From the NCBI GenBank assembly GCA_043757865.1, contig JAYVOP010000290.1, positions 1 to 16,216 of the forward strand: 16,216 bases of DNA. Direction: 5' to 3'. This DNA comes from JAGNEJ01 sp043757865. GTDB lineage: Bacteria; Verrucomicrobiota; Verrucomicrobiia; Verrucomicrobiales; V1-33. Below the pieces are notes generated by a model. The model made no database searches, was not told the DNA's origin, and saw only the letters and a list, made by a program, of their open reading frames with translations. This document shows positions 6,083-14,317 of this stretch, piece by piece. Both the position numbers and the translations under genes were made by a program. Numbering within the stretch: position 1 is the stretch's first letter; each line of letters opens with the position of its first letter.

Positions 6083-7831
6083 ATGAATTATGTCTCGATG
6101 AAGTTGAAAGAAGCGATGCAGAAGATAACTCAAAACGAGATTTATCTGCCAGCCATCCAACGGAAATTCGTCTGGGGGCCTGATCGAATCGAAAATTTGT
6201 TCGACTCCATCATGCGAGGATACCCCATTGGGACGTTCTTGTTCTGGTTTGTAAAGGCCGGAGCAAAAGACAACTACACCTTTTACAAATTCATTCAAGA
6301 TTTCCACGAGCGTGATCGTCCATGGAATGAATTGGCTCCTAAGCCTGATCTGCGGGACGAGTTTATCGGGGTCCTTGATGGGCAGCAGCGGCTCAACTCC
6401 ATGTATGTGGCGCTGCAAGGAAGTCACGCAAGCCGTCGTAAGCACGGTCGATGGATTGACGATAACGCCTTCCCTCAACGATTTCTTTACATTGATCTGT
6501 TTTACGAACCTCATCAGGAGGAAGAAAATGACGTTGAATATGAGTTTTCATTCCTGACGATAGACGCGGCACAGGCTCAAACGGAATCCGGTGAAAAATT
6601 CTGGTTTAGGGTGAAAGATGTCATAGGATGGGATACTACTGGTCCAATCTACAAAGTGATCACGGAGGCTGTTTCCAAATTCCCGCAATTCGAGAATAAG
6701 CTACAGGCGAAGTGCGGACCACTCTTGAACTTGCTTTGGCAACGATTGTGCACCGATGATGTCATCAGCTACTTCTCTATTAAAGATCAGGAACTAGATA
6801 AAGTAACTGATATTTTCGTAAGGGTAAATAGCGCGGGCGTGCAGTTGTCGAAGACGGACCTTCTTTTCTCCAGTATTGTGGCCCACTGGGATAGTGGCCG
6901 AGATGAAATTGAGAAACTCATCGTCACCCTGAACGCGAAAGGAGCTGGTTTCGCTTTCAACAATGACTTCATCATGCGAAGTTGCCTTGTTCTGGCCGAC
7001 CTACCAATTAGGTTGAAGGTAAATTCTTTTAAACATGAGAACATCGAACGCATCAAATCAACTTGGCCCAACATAAAGCGAGCACTGGAAGAGGCAGTTG
7101 ATCTTCTGGTGGAGTGGGGAGTCTGCGGCACAACGTTACCTGCGGCAAACGCGGTTATCCCGATTGCCTATTTCATGCTTAAAGGAGGCGATCTCCAGAT
7201 TAGCAAAATGGCGCTTCGACAGTATTTGATTCGTAGCCAAATCAATCAAGTGTTCGGTAGCGGGACGGACAGTATTCTTTCGGCCATTCGCGAGAACATG
7301 CGGACGGGCGATGCCACTGAGCTGGCATCATTCAGACTTAAGGAACAGATATTGACGGTTCAAGAGCTAGTCGGAATGAAGTTGCCAAAAGCACGGACAT
7401 TTCAAATTACCGAAGAGGATATTGACGAATTGCTGAATGCGTCAAAAGGCCCCTATACGTTTCTCGTGCTCTCTCTGCTTTACCCGCAGCTCAAGTTTAA
7501 TCAGGTGCAGTTCCATCAGGACCACATTCATCCAGACAGTCAGTTCTCCACGACAAAACTGAAAGCGAAAGGTGTGCCCGAGACTGAGATTCCGCAGTGG
7601 CAGGCACTGAAGGATAAACTGCCAAACCTTCAGCTCATGGAAGGCTTGGAGAACCAAAGTAAGAATTCCACTCCGTTTTCTGAATGGTTAAAAAAACAAG
7701 CACACGGCGATTACTTCATTGAGCAGAACATAATTCCAGATCAAGGCTTTGAGATTTCAAATTTCGGCAAATTTTTTGAAGCAAGAAAAGAGCTGCTGAG
7801 GGAGCGGTTAAGAGAACAATTTGGAGCATGA
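6083..7831 (+). CDS. DUF262/HNH nuclease, GmrSD/BrxU-like type IV restriction enzyme
   Basis: This 582-residue protein starts at ATG 6083 (MNYVSMKLKEAMQKI); upstream TTG 6038 is in frame but adds non-homologous residues. The N-terminal DUF262 domain shows LPAIQRKFVWGPDRIENLFDS and DGQQR at 99-103, the nucleotide-hydrolysis motif of the ParB-like GmrS half. The C-terminal DUF1524-like HNH domain shows HQDHIHP (H478, D480, H481) and NLQLMEG..N..K, as in the GmrD half. Such fusions cut DNA with modified (for example glucosylated hydroxymethyl) cytosines using NTPs, and BrxU of a plasmid BREX system is of this kind. The gene overlaps pglZ by 4 nt, so it is part of the BREX operon. It probably covers phages whose base modifications defeat BREX recognition. 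Confidence 0.85.
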   Translation: MNYVSMKLKEAMQKITQNEIYLPAIQRKFVWGPDRIENLFDSIMRGYPIGTFLFWFVKAGAKDNYTFYKFIQDFHERDRPWNELAPKPDLRDEFIGVLDGQQRLNSMYVALQGSHASRRKHGRWIDDNAFPQRFLYIDLFYEPHQEEENDVEYEFSFLTIDAAQAQTESGEKFWFRVKDVIGWDTTGPIYKVITEAVSKFPQFENKLQAKCGPLLNLLWQRLCTDDVISYFSIKDQELDKVTDIFVRVNSAGVQLSKTDLLFSSIVAHWDSGRDEIEKLIVTLNAKGAGFAFNNDFIMRSCLVLADLPIRLKVNSFKHENIERIKSTWPNIKRALEEAVDLLVEWGVCGTTLPAANAVIPIAYFMLKGGDLQISKMALRQYLIRSQINQVFGSGTDSILSAIRENMRTGDATELASFRLKEQILTVQELVGMKLPKARTFQITEEDIDELLNASKGPYTFLVLSLLYPQLKFNQVQFHQDHIHPDSQFSTTKLKAKGVPETEIPQWQALKDKLPNLQLMEGLENQSKNSTPFSEWLKKQAHGDYFIEQNIIPDQGFEISNFGKFFEARKELLRERLREQFGA

Positions 7832-10329
7832 AACGAATCCACGAAAGTCTAACCCAGTCATTCCACCGCCATCGGTTGGTGTTCTGGTATGATGCCACAG
7901 GAGAATGGAAGGCGGCGTATGAGGCGTTCACCGTTGCGGGGATTGAGAAGATGCTGGTGCAAGGAAACGAGTTTGGCATCAAGGTGAAGGTATTGAGTGG
8001 ATCGAAGCCGGGGACGAAGTTCCTCATCTACGTTCCCACGGCACGCCCGGTGGATGGCGATAATTGGCTACTGGACTTGCTGTTACAAGGCCATGAGTTC
8101 AAGGCGGATATGGCCTCCTTGGTGGTGCAGGAAGTAGGACTGCCTTACGAATTCCGGGATTTGGCAGAAGAGCATGGCACCTTTTTCAAGGATGCGAAGC
8201 GCACGCAGAAGCTTAAGGAATTGGTGGCCAAGGACGATGAACCTGAGCACTTGCGCCTGAAAATGATGGCGGTGTTGGTGCGCACCTCAGCAGAGATCGA
8301 GGCGGTATTTTTGGAGTTTCTGAACCAGTCGGAGGTGGATGAAATGTTCGATCCCATGGTGGAGCTGTTTTCCCTGCATGGGCTGGTAAAGCCCTTCTGG
8401 CGGGCGATTAAACGCCGCTTCGGATACTCGGCGGAGGAGCCATCCATTCGGGATTTCGTGGTGAGCTTATTTCGTGGTGCGGACCCACTGGACGACCAGA
8501 TAACGCTGTCCGATCATGGGCGGGTGTTCCTGCAACGCTGGAAGGATAGTCAGAGGCACAGTCCGTCCTTCCAGAAGTGGTCCAAGGGCCTCGAAAAAAT
8601 GCTGCATGTAGCGCAACGATTGGACGCGAAAGGGGACCGGGTTGAGTTAGGGGAGGCAGATGCTTTCGAGGTTTTTGATAAGTTTACGATCCATCGCCTC
8701 TGCCGAGCCTTTGAAAAAGGAGCGGCTACTGAGAGCCTGCAACGAACGATTCACATGCGGCGTCAATCGTTCTGGCACCCGCACCATGCAGATGGTTATC
8801 AGGCGATCCACTTTGCGCTCGAACTCCGGGAGCGCCTGGCTCGTGCAGACCTACAAGTGGATAGCATCGCGTCAGGATTGTCCCGCTACGAAGTTTCTTG
8901 GTGGAAAATCGACCAAGCTTATAGGCTGTGCTGTTATCATTTGCGGCGGTATGGTCAGGTAAACGTGATGGAGACGCTGGAGACATGGGTCACCAAAAGC
9001 TATGTGACGAATTTCCTGCTCCCGCTGGCGGACCGCTGGAGCGACCAAGTGCGAAAGTTGACCAAATGGGAGGCTGCTGGAGCACTGCCACAGCGAGAGT
9101 TTTTCGACCAACGGGTGCGTCCGTTTCAGGAAAAGGGGCAAAAGATATTTGTCATCATTTCAGATGGAATGCGTTATGAAGCAGCGGCAGATCTAGCGGA
9201 GCGAATCGCCTCAGAGAATCGCTACACGGCAGAAGTTTCAGTAATGCTAGGGAGCCTGCCCTCCTACACCCAGCTAGGCATGGCGGCCTTGTTGCCCGGC
9301 AAAGAACTGTCCGTTGATACGAACAGTGAAGGTCTCGCGGTCCTGCTGGAAGCGCGGAGTTCAACGGGCACGGAGAATAGGGATAAAATTTTGAAGGCGA
9401 ATCTTGGAGGAAAAGGTGCGGCGGTTCTCTCGGAACATTTCTTGGCGATGAATAGCAAAACCGACGGTCGCACGTTGATGAAGGAGAACGATGTCATCTA
9501 CATCTACCACAACATGATCGACAAGACGGGCGATTCTGTGGGGACGGAGGCTAAAACGTTCGAAGCTGTCGAACAAGCGTTCGAAGAACTGTTGCAGATC
9601 ATAAAAAAAATCACCGCGATCAACGGCAGCAACATCCTACTCACCGCTGATCATGGCTTTCTCTTCCAGCAGGACGATGTCCATGAAGGCGACACTGCGG
9701 CGCTCCCACCAGCCGATGAGTGGAAAAGCCGCAACCGACGTTTTGCCATCGGCACCGAGGTAACAGAAGGGCCGGGAGTAAAGGTATTTGCAGCGGCTCA
9801 ACTAGGCCTGCCCGGAGATTGGTCCTGCGCATTCCCGTTGTCGCTAGGACGCTTTCCACTGCAAGGCTCGGGCAAGCGCTATGTGCATGGGGGATTCAGT
9901 CTGCAAGAGATCGTGATTCCGATTGTCCATATTAACAAGTCACGCACTAACGACACGGAACGTGTCTCAGTGGAACTACTGGCAGTGCCTACGAAAATTA
10001 CCACGGGGCAGGTTGCCTTCACGCTGTTCCAAGAACAGCCTGTAACGCTCAAACGGTTAGCAAGAGAATTGCGCGTGGGCATCTACGCTCCAGACGGCAC
10101 GGTGCTTTCTGAAACCAAATCCTTCGCCCTTGATTCCAAAGACGAGGAGCCCCGCAAGCGCGATGTTAGCGTGCTCTTGACTCTTTGGGGTGCTGCCGAT
10201 CCATTCAATAATCAAACCGTGGAAATTCGACTCGCTGAAATCTTGCCAGGCACCAACCAAATGGTGATCTACAAATCTCATCCAATCAAACTCCAGAAAC
10301 CCTTCGCCAACGATTTCGATGACCTCTGA
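7828..10329 (+). CDS. pglZ: BREX-1 alkaline-phosphatase-like protein PglZ
   Basis: This 833-residue protein has the length and organisation of type 1 BREX PglZ (type A). The start (KRIHESLTQSFHRHRLVFWYDATGEWK) is typical of the family. The PglZ core begins at FVIISDGMRYEAA (about 442-454), with the metal-binding Asp of DGMRYE, and continues to LLTADHGFLF (about 604-613), the second metal site. PglZ has an alkaline-phosphatase-superfamily fold, acts with PglX, and is needed for both methylation and defence (family knowledge). The start is fixed by the ATGA overlap with the DUF262 gene, and brxL starts 11 nt before its stop, so all three should be cotranslated. An A8 tract at 9603-9610 is a possible slippage site. 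The frame is intact. Confidence 0.95.
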   Translation: MKRIHESLTQSFHRHRLVFWYDATGEWKAAYEAFTVAGIEKMLVQGNEFGIKVKVLSGSKPGTKFLIYVPTARPVDGDNWLLDLLLQGHEFKADMASLVVQEVGLPYEFRDLAEEHGTFFKDAKRTQKLKELVAKDDEPEHLRLKMMAVLVRTSAEIEAVFLEFLNQSEVDEMFDPMVELFSLHGLVKPFWRAIKRRFGYSAEEPSIRDFVVSLFRGADPLDDQITLSDHGRVFLQRWKDSQRHSPSFQKWSKGLEKMLHVAQRLDAKGDRVELGEADAFEVFDKFTIHRLCRAFEKGAATESLQRTIHMRRQSFWHPHHADGYQAIHFALELRERLARADLQVDSIASGLSRYEVSWWKIDQAYRLCCYHLRRYGQVNVMETLETWVTKSYVTNFLLPLADRWSDQVRKLTKWEAAGALPQREFFDQRVRPFQEKGQKIFVIISDGMRYEAAADLAERIASENRYTAEVSVMLGSLPSYTQLGMAALLPGKELSVDTNSEGLAVLLEARSSTGTENRDKILKANLGGKGAAVLSEHFLAMNSKTDGRTLMKENDVIYIYHNMIDKTGDSVGTEAKTFEAVEQAFEELLQIIKKITAINGSNILLTADHGFLFQQDDVHEGDTAALPPADEWKSRNRRFAIGTEVTEGPGVKVFAAAQLGLPGDWSCAFPLSLGRFPLQGSGKRYVHGGFSLQEIVIPIVHINKSRTNDTERVSVELLAVPTKITTGQVAFTLFQEQPVTLKRLARELRVGIYAPDGTVLSETKSFALDSKDEEPRKRDVSVLLTLWGAADPFNNQTVEIRLAEILPGTNQMVIYKSHPIKLQKPFANDFDDL

Positions 10330-12430
10330 AGACTCCCTCCCAACCGATTCGGAATTACCGAGCCTAGACCCAATAAACGTAAGTGAGCTGGACCGCAAGA
10401 TCCTGACCTACTTTCCGGGCCTGGTCGTCCGCAAAGATCTAACTAAGGGACTAAAGCAAAATGCGGTGGTGCCGACTTATGTGCTCGAATACCTCCTAGG
10501 GCAGCACTGTGCCACGGACGACGAGCAGGTGCTGAAGAGTGGTCTGGAATCCGTCCGCCGGATTCTTGCCAAGCATTACGTCCACCGCAGCCAATCTTCG
10601 CTGGTGCGGTCCACCATTAAGGAAAAGGGACGGCACAAGGTGATCGATAAACTGACCGTGGATCTCAACGATAGAGGAGGCTTCTATGAAGCGGAGTTTA
10701 CAAATTTGGGAATCAAGAAGGTGCCAATCTCGGACGACTTCGTGCGGCGGTTCCCGAAACTGCTGGTAGGTGGAATTTGGTGTATCGTGGATGTCACTTA
10801 TGAGGTAGCCGATGATCCGAAGGCGAGCCCCTGGCAAATCGACAGTTTGAAACCAATTCAGGTGGCGAGTGTAAATACCGAGGACTACCTGAAAGCGAGG
10901 GAACAATTCACGACTGAGGAGTGGATGGACGTGCTGATGCAGAGTGTGGGGTTCAATCCAGAATTTTTTGGACGTCGGGCGAAACTTCTCACCCTCATCC
11001 GGCTAATACCCTACTGCGAGCGGAACTACAACTTGCTCGAACTGGGACCAAAAGGAACTGGAAAATCACACATCTACGCAGAGTTCTCCCCCCACGGGAT
11101 GCTTATTTCGGGGGGAGAGGTAACGTCCGCCAAACTATTTGTGAACAATTCCTCAAACCAACCGGGCTTGGTAGAACATTGGGACACGATCTGCTTCGAT
11201 GAGTTCGCAGGAAAAGACAAAAAGGTGGACAAAGGGTTGGTGGACATCATGAAGAATTACATGGCCAACCGGTCATTTTCACGTGGGGTTGTGCAACTCA
11301 CTGCGGAGGCTTCCATGGTCTTCATGGGCAATACCAAGAAGTCAGTAGCTTACATGCTCAAGCACTCGCATTTCTTTGAACCACTGCCGGACAAATACAT
11401 CGATTCGGCATTCCTGGACCGCATCCATGCTTACAATCCAGGATGGGAAGTGTCCCCTGTGCGCCATGAGTTGTTTACCAACGGCTATGGCTTCATCGTC
11501 GATTATCTCGCAGAGGTGCTGAAACAACTGCGATCCGAGGATTTTACTGGTGCCTACAAAGAACATTTTGAAATCGTTTCCGAGGTCTCAACCCGTGATC
11601 AGACTGGTTTCGAGAAAACATTTTCTGGTCTCATGAAGATCCTGTTCCCGGACGGAAAATGCACCCAAAAGGAAATGGAGGAACTGCTGGCCTTCGCCAT
11701 GGAATCGCGGAGACGAGTGCGGGAACACATTCTTCGTATTGATGACACCTTCAGTCCGCATGAGTTCATTTACTGCGCCCGTATTGGAGGAACGCCTGTG
11801 ACGGTGCTGACCCCTGAAGAGATCCAATACCCAACATTTTCAGGGCCGCGGACTCAGCCTTCAAATGGTGAGAGTGGTGCAGAAGATAATGAACAACCTG
11901 AATCTGGGAAGGACGCGGTGGCGGTGCCCCTGCTCGTTCCTGATGAGCCAGCACCAGGGCATCTCGTGATCCCTGAGAATACCAAAGGCTGGAGCTACCG
12001 CAATCTCTTCGCCAAACATCTAAAAGGGGCGCGCCGAATTGATATCAGCGATCCCTATGTCAGGAAGTTCTTTCAAGTTCGCAACCTAATGGAACTCCTT
12101 CAAGTGGTCCACGATCTGGTCCCAGAAGGGGATGAAGTGGTAGTTCATCTCAAAACTCAATCGGACAACGAAACCTGTGTGCAGCAGGAAGAGAACCTCA
12201 ACCAGATGGTGGAATCATTTACCGGATCTTGTGTCGCCTTCAGTTGGGAGTATGACCGCAATCCCAACTTCCACGCCAGAAGCATCGTTACCGACACGGG
12301 CTGGAAAATCACGATTGACCGTGGCCTGGATATCTACCAGAAATACGAATCCGGCGCGTTTTCGCTAGAGCAGGCCATTCAGGAAGCACGCTTAACGAGA
12401 GGAGCCGAGATTTCCTATTTTAAAATCTAA
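10319..12430 (+). CDS. brxL: BREX Lon-like AAA+ protein BrxL with a C-terminal MIT_C-like domain
   Basis: This 703-residue protein starts inside the end of pglZ. The N-terminal region (about 1-190) matches the DNA-binding part of BrxL. Walker A is GPKGTGKS at 243-250, Walker B CFDEF at 292-296, and a sensor-type VFMGNTKKS lies near 336. In studied systems BrxL forms DNA-encircling hexamer rings and has a Lon-like tail. Here, after an acidic low-complexity linker (about 510-545), the tail instead carries HARSI at 652-656 and GWKITIDRGLDIY at 661-673. This closely resembles the MIT_C phospholipase-D-like domain, known from eukaryotic MITD1 (HDREI..GWVIKIGRGLDYF). The BrxL assignment is firm; the domain assignment is from memory of the motif. 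Confidence 0.92.
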   Translation: MTSEDSLPTDSELPSLDPINVSELDRKILTYFPGLVVRKDLTKGLKQNAVVPTYVLEYLLGQHCATDDEQVLKSGLESVRRILAKHYVHRSQSSLVRSTIKEKGRHKVIDKLTVDLNDRGGFYEAEFTNLGIKKVPISDDFVRRFPKLLVGGIWCIVDVTYEVADDPKASPWQIDSLKPIQVASVNTEDYLKAREQFTTEEWMDVLMQSVGFNPEFFGRRAKLLTLIRLIPYCERNYNLLELGPKGTGKSHIYAEFSPHGMLISGGEVTSAKLFVNNSSNQPGLVEHWDTICFDEFAGKDKKVDKGLVDIMKNYMANRSFSRGVVQLTAEASMVFMGNTKKSVAYMLKHSHFFEPLPDKYIDSAFLDRIHAYNPGWEVSPVRHELFTNGYGFIVDYLAEVLKQLRSEDFTGAYKEHFEIVSEVSTRDQTGFEKTFSGLMKILFPDGKCTQKEMEELLAFAMESRRRVREHILRIDDTFSPHEFIYCARIGGTPVTVLTPEEIQYPTFSGPRTQPSNGESGAEDNEQPESGKDAVAVPLLVPDEPAPGHLVIPENTKGWSYRNLFAKHLKGARRIDISDPYVRKFFQVRNLMELLQVVHDLVPEGDEVVVHLKTQSDNETCVQQEENLNQMVESFTGSCVAFSWEYDRNPNFHARSIVTDTGWKITIDRGLDIYQKYESGAFSLEQAIQEARLTRGAEISYFKI

Positions 12431-12807
12431 TCTGTTTTTTCAAAGCAAGCGCCAGCAAATTTAGCCTTCGCTTCATCAATGCGTTTTTCCAAGGCCGCTA
12501 CGGCAGCAGGACTGGCAAGAATTACGTCAAGACTTTCCTGCTCGCTGCGGACTTCTTGATGAACGATCTCCTGCCTTTGCACTGGTAGGCCAACCAGATA
12601 GCTGAGATAAATTTTGCAGGCTTCCAACCTAGTTCGGAAATCTGGAATAGAGCCGTTCCGCGTTACAGTCTCAGCTTGCAGGGCGGAGGCAACGGCTAGG
12701 GCGATGGCTTCGGGAGTCACTTGTTTCGCGAGTAGATCAATGGTGGATTGCCCATGAGACTCTTTGCTGTTCATCTTACGTGCGAGGGTAGTTCCTGTTG
12801 GGTGCAT
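12427..12807 (-). CDS. Small protein of unknown function, convergent with brxL
   Basis: This 126-residue protein has its stop codon overlapping that of brxL by 2 nt on the opposite strand. It is predicted largely helical with no signal peptide or membrane segment. The central part (PDFRTRLEACKIYLSYLVGLPVQRQE) loosely recalls helical DNA-binding or terminase-small-subunit-like proteins, but I cannot name a family. ATG 12807 is used; an ATG 11 codons later (MNSKESHGQ) is an alternative, and neither has a clear ribosome site. It may be a remnant of the integrated element that brought the BREX island. Confidence 0.6.
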   Translation of the reverse strand: MHPTGTTLARKMNSKESHGQSTIDLLAKQVTPEAIALAVASALQAETVTRNGSIPDFRTRLEACKIYLSYLVGLPVQRQEIVHQEVRSEQESLDVILASPAAVAALEKRIDEAKAKFAGACFEKTD

Positions 12808-12820
12808 CGCTAAATCTAAT

Positions 12821-12833
12821 GCAATTTAATTGC
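12821..12833. promoter_or_regulatory. Perfect palindrome upstream of the small unknown gene
   Basis: GCAATTTAATTGC is a perfect 6-1-6 palindrome ending 14 nt before the ATG at 12807. The position and AT-rich core suit an operator for a repressor. No regulator in the window is an obvious candidate. Confidence 0.35.
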
Positions 12834-12847
12834 GATTGCAAGAGCAT

Positions 12848-12882
12848 CTCGCGCGTGGAATAAGTGGACTCGCGCGCGCGAG
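12848..12882. repeat. GC-rich inverted repeat in the island-edge spacer
   Basis: CTCGCGCG (12848-12855) and CGCGCGAG (12875-12882) form a perfect 8-bp inverted repeat with a 19-nt loop. There is no adjoining T-run. It may be a protein-binding site or structural element. Confidence 0.35.
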
Positions 12883-13119
12883 GGGAATTCACTCGTCGGT
12901 TCTGGGTTCATTGGATGGGTGTAGTGATGAATTTATCGACTGTCAAAAATGACTCGCCATCCCAACACGGTATGCACAACTGCGCGCCCGCGCTCGAGAT
13001 GAAATTTCACCAGCGCTCATTGGGTGGAGGTGAAAAGTGCACCAATTACGCACCAATCAATTTCTTTTGTTCATAAAATGCTAGGAATTGATCACCGCAA
13101 ACCCTTATGGAATAAAGAG

Positions 13120-13202
13120 TGGGCAGAGAAGGATTCGAACCTTCGAAGTCGTAAGACAGCAGATTTACAGTCTGCCCCGGTTGGCCACTTCGGTATCTAC
13201 CC
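13120..13202 (-). tRNA. tRNA-Tyr (anticodon GTA)
   Basis: On the minus strand the acceptor arms GGGTAGA (13202-13196) and TCTGCCC (13127-13121) pair over 7 bp with one G-T. The anticodon loop CTGTAAA gives GTA, and the T arm contains GGTTCGAATCC. A long variable arm makes it class II, as expected for bacterial tRNA-Tyr. CCA is not encoded after the discriminator A at 13120. The 3' end points toward the BREX island, the usual orientation for tRNA genes used as integration sites. Confidence 0.95.
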
Positions 13203-13218
13203 ATGGGATTTCCGTGGT

Positions 13219-13234
13219 GGATCTAGCCAGATCC
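13219..13234. repeat. Short perfect hairpin upstream of tRNA-Tyr
   Basis: GGATCT and AGATCC form a 6-bp stem with an AGCC loop, between the end of the minus-strand bioF-side genes and the tRNA. Without a T-run on either strand, terminator function is doubtful. Confidence 0.3.
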
Positions 13235-13318
13235 GACGGGACGGCTACTTAGGAATGGTGCCTAGAGATTGCAAGTAAGTTTTCTCACCGAAGTCGAAAA
13301 ATGCCGCTGGTGGCTGGA

Positions 13319-13483
13319 CTATTGCGCGAGCAGCCGAGCCATCCATGTGACCAGCCGCGTTAGTTCCTCTCGTGCGCCATGTAGGAAGGTGTGGGGCTCT
13401 CCGCCGTATTCAAAGAAGACGCACCAGCAGAAGATGCTAGCGAGGATGAAGGCCAGCCAGATGAGATGCCGGGGGATGCGCAT
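13319..13483 (-). CDS. 54-residue single-pass membrane miniprotein
   Basis: An ATG at 13483 lies 3 nt after the TAG stop of the upstream gene. The frame gives 54 residues: MRIPRHLIWLAFILASIFCW, then CVFFEYGG, a short hydrophilic stretch, and an amphipathic tail (ELTRLVTWMARLLAQ). Residues 7-24 form a clear transmembrane helix preceded by Arg and His, so the N-terminus should be cytoplasmic. Tight spacing suggests translational coupling to the secreted protein upstream. I recognise no family. The membrane segment and spacing support a real gene, but conservation is unknown. Confidence 0.55.
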   Translation of the reverse strand: MRIPRHLIWLAFILASIFCWCVFFEYGGEPHTFLHGAREELTRLVTWMARLLAQ

Positions 13484-13486
13484 GGG

Positions 13487-14239
13487 CTACTGTTTCCAGC
13501 GTTTGAGCAAGTCCCCGATGCGGTGCGCGCCGCCCTTCACCTTGTCCAGCACCTCGCGGGATTTGTCTTCGATGACGCCACCGCTGTGGCGGGTCTCCGG
13601 CTTGGCATCTTCCCAGGGCACGCCAGCCTTAGCGGCTAGGGAACGGCCCACTTCAGCGATCATGTTGCGGGTATCGGCGAGCTGCTTACGGACTTCCTCC
13701 GTTTCCACCAGGGCTCCCACGGCTAGTGATTGGGCGAGGATTTTCGCTTGGCCTAAGGTGGCCACGCCGGCGTCTTTGATCCCATAGCCGCCCCAGTCCA
13801 TGGAGCGCTCCACGAAGGCAATTGCGCGATACCATTGCTGCCCGGCTTCTTTGAGTTTGCCGCCTTCGTATTTGGCGGAGGATTGATCGACGAAGAGGGC
13901 GGCTAGCTTGGCATCTGCGCGCGCCGCGGCAAAGTCCACGGCATGGGCATTGAGTTCGCCCCGGGCGGCCATCAAGGCCAGTTGGCGGAAGGCCTCCACT
14001 TCTGCAATGACGCGCTGGGGCTGCGGCTGGGCCAGGTCTTGGATCAGCTCGGCCACCTCCAGCAGGGCCCCGCCGCATTTGGCGCGTTGCTTGGCATCGT
14101 AGTATTTAGCGGATTGATCGATGCGGGTTTCCAGTAGGTCTTCCGGGGCCTCGGGATTGGCCTCGGCGGTCGGGGCGTCTTGGGCGGGGAGGAGGTTTGT
14201 GATGAGGAGCAGCGTGCTGAGGGCCAGGGATTTAGTCAT
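13487..14239 (-). CDS. Secreted helical protein of unknown function
   Basis: This 250-residue protein starts with a signal peptide (MTKSLALSTLLLITNLLPA, probable cut before QDAP). The rest is Ala/Glu/Lys-rich and almost wholly helical, with heptad-like stretches (DLLETRIDQSAKYYDAKQRA, FRQLALMAARGELNAHAVDF) that recall TPR-like or coiled-coil periplasmic proteins. No catalytic motif is visible. It lies 78 nt downstream of bioF on the same strand and 3 nt before a membrane miniprotein, so the three may form one transcript. Its job may concern the envelope rather than biotin. Confidence 0.75.
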   Translation of the reverse strand: MTKSLALSTLLLITNLLPAQDAPTAEANPEAPEDLLETRIDQSAKYYDAKQRAKCGGALLEVAELIQDLAQPQPQRVIAEVEAFRQLALMAARGELNAHAVDFAAARADAKLAALFVDQSSAKYEGGKLKEAGQQWYRAIAFVERSMDWGGYGIKDAGVATLGQAKILAQSLAVGALVETEEVRKQLADTRNMIAEVGRSLAAKAGVPWEDAKPETRHSGGVIEDKSREVLDKVKGGAHRIGDLLKRWKQ

Positions 14240-14317
14240 GGTGGAAATGGGTGGTGGTGGGTTTGGAGCGCGGAGCTACGGACAGGGGTGGGAGATCTTT
14301 TCAGAAAATTTACCTGC

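Larger units (their letters stand above)
12808..13119. other. Non-coding island-edge spacer between the small unknown gene and tRNA-Tyr
   Basis: About 310 nt with no credible gene on either strand; a 70-codon plus-strand frame at 12864 has no protein-like pattern. It holds a palindrome at 12821-12833 and an inverted repeat at 12848-12882. The part next to the tRNA 3' end is where an attachment site would be expected if the island integrated there, but no second copy of the tRNA end is seen in the window. Confidence 0.5.

Noticed and set aside
12864..13076. 70-codon plus-strand frame in the island-edge spacer
   Set aside because: No family resemblance and an unlikely composition; treated as non-coding.
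13024..13278. 84-codon plus-strand frame across the tRNA region
   Set aside because: Its centre (EKDSNLRSRKTADLQSAPVG) is the familiar false translation of the complement of a tRNA-Tyr gene.
13269..13787. 172-codon plus-strand frame opposite the secreted helical protein
   Set aside because: Ser/Arg/Pro-rich composition typical of a shadow frame; the minus strand has a signal peptide and a coherent protein.
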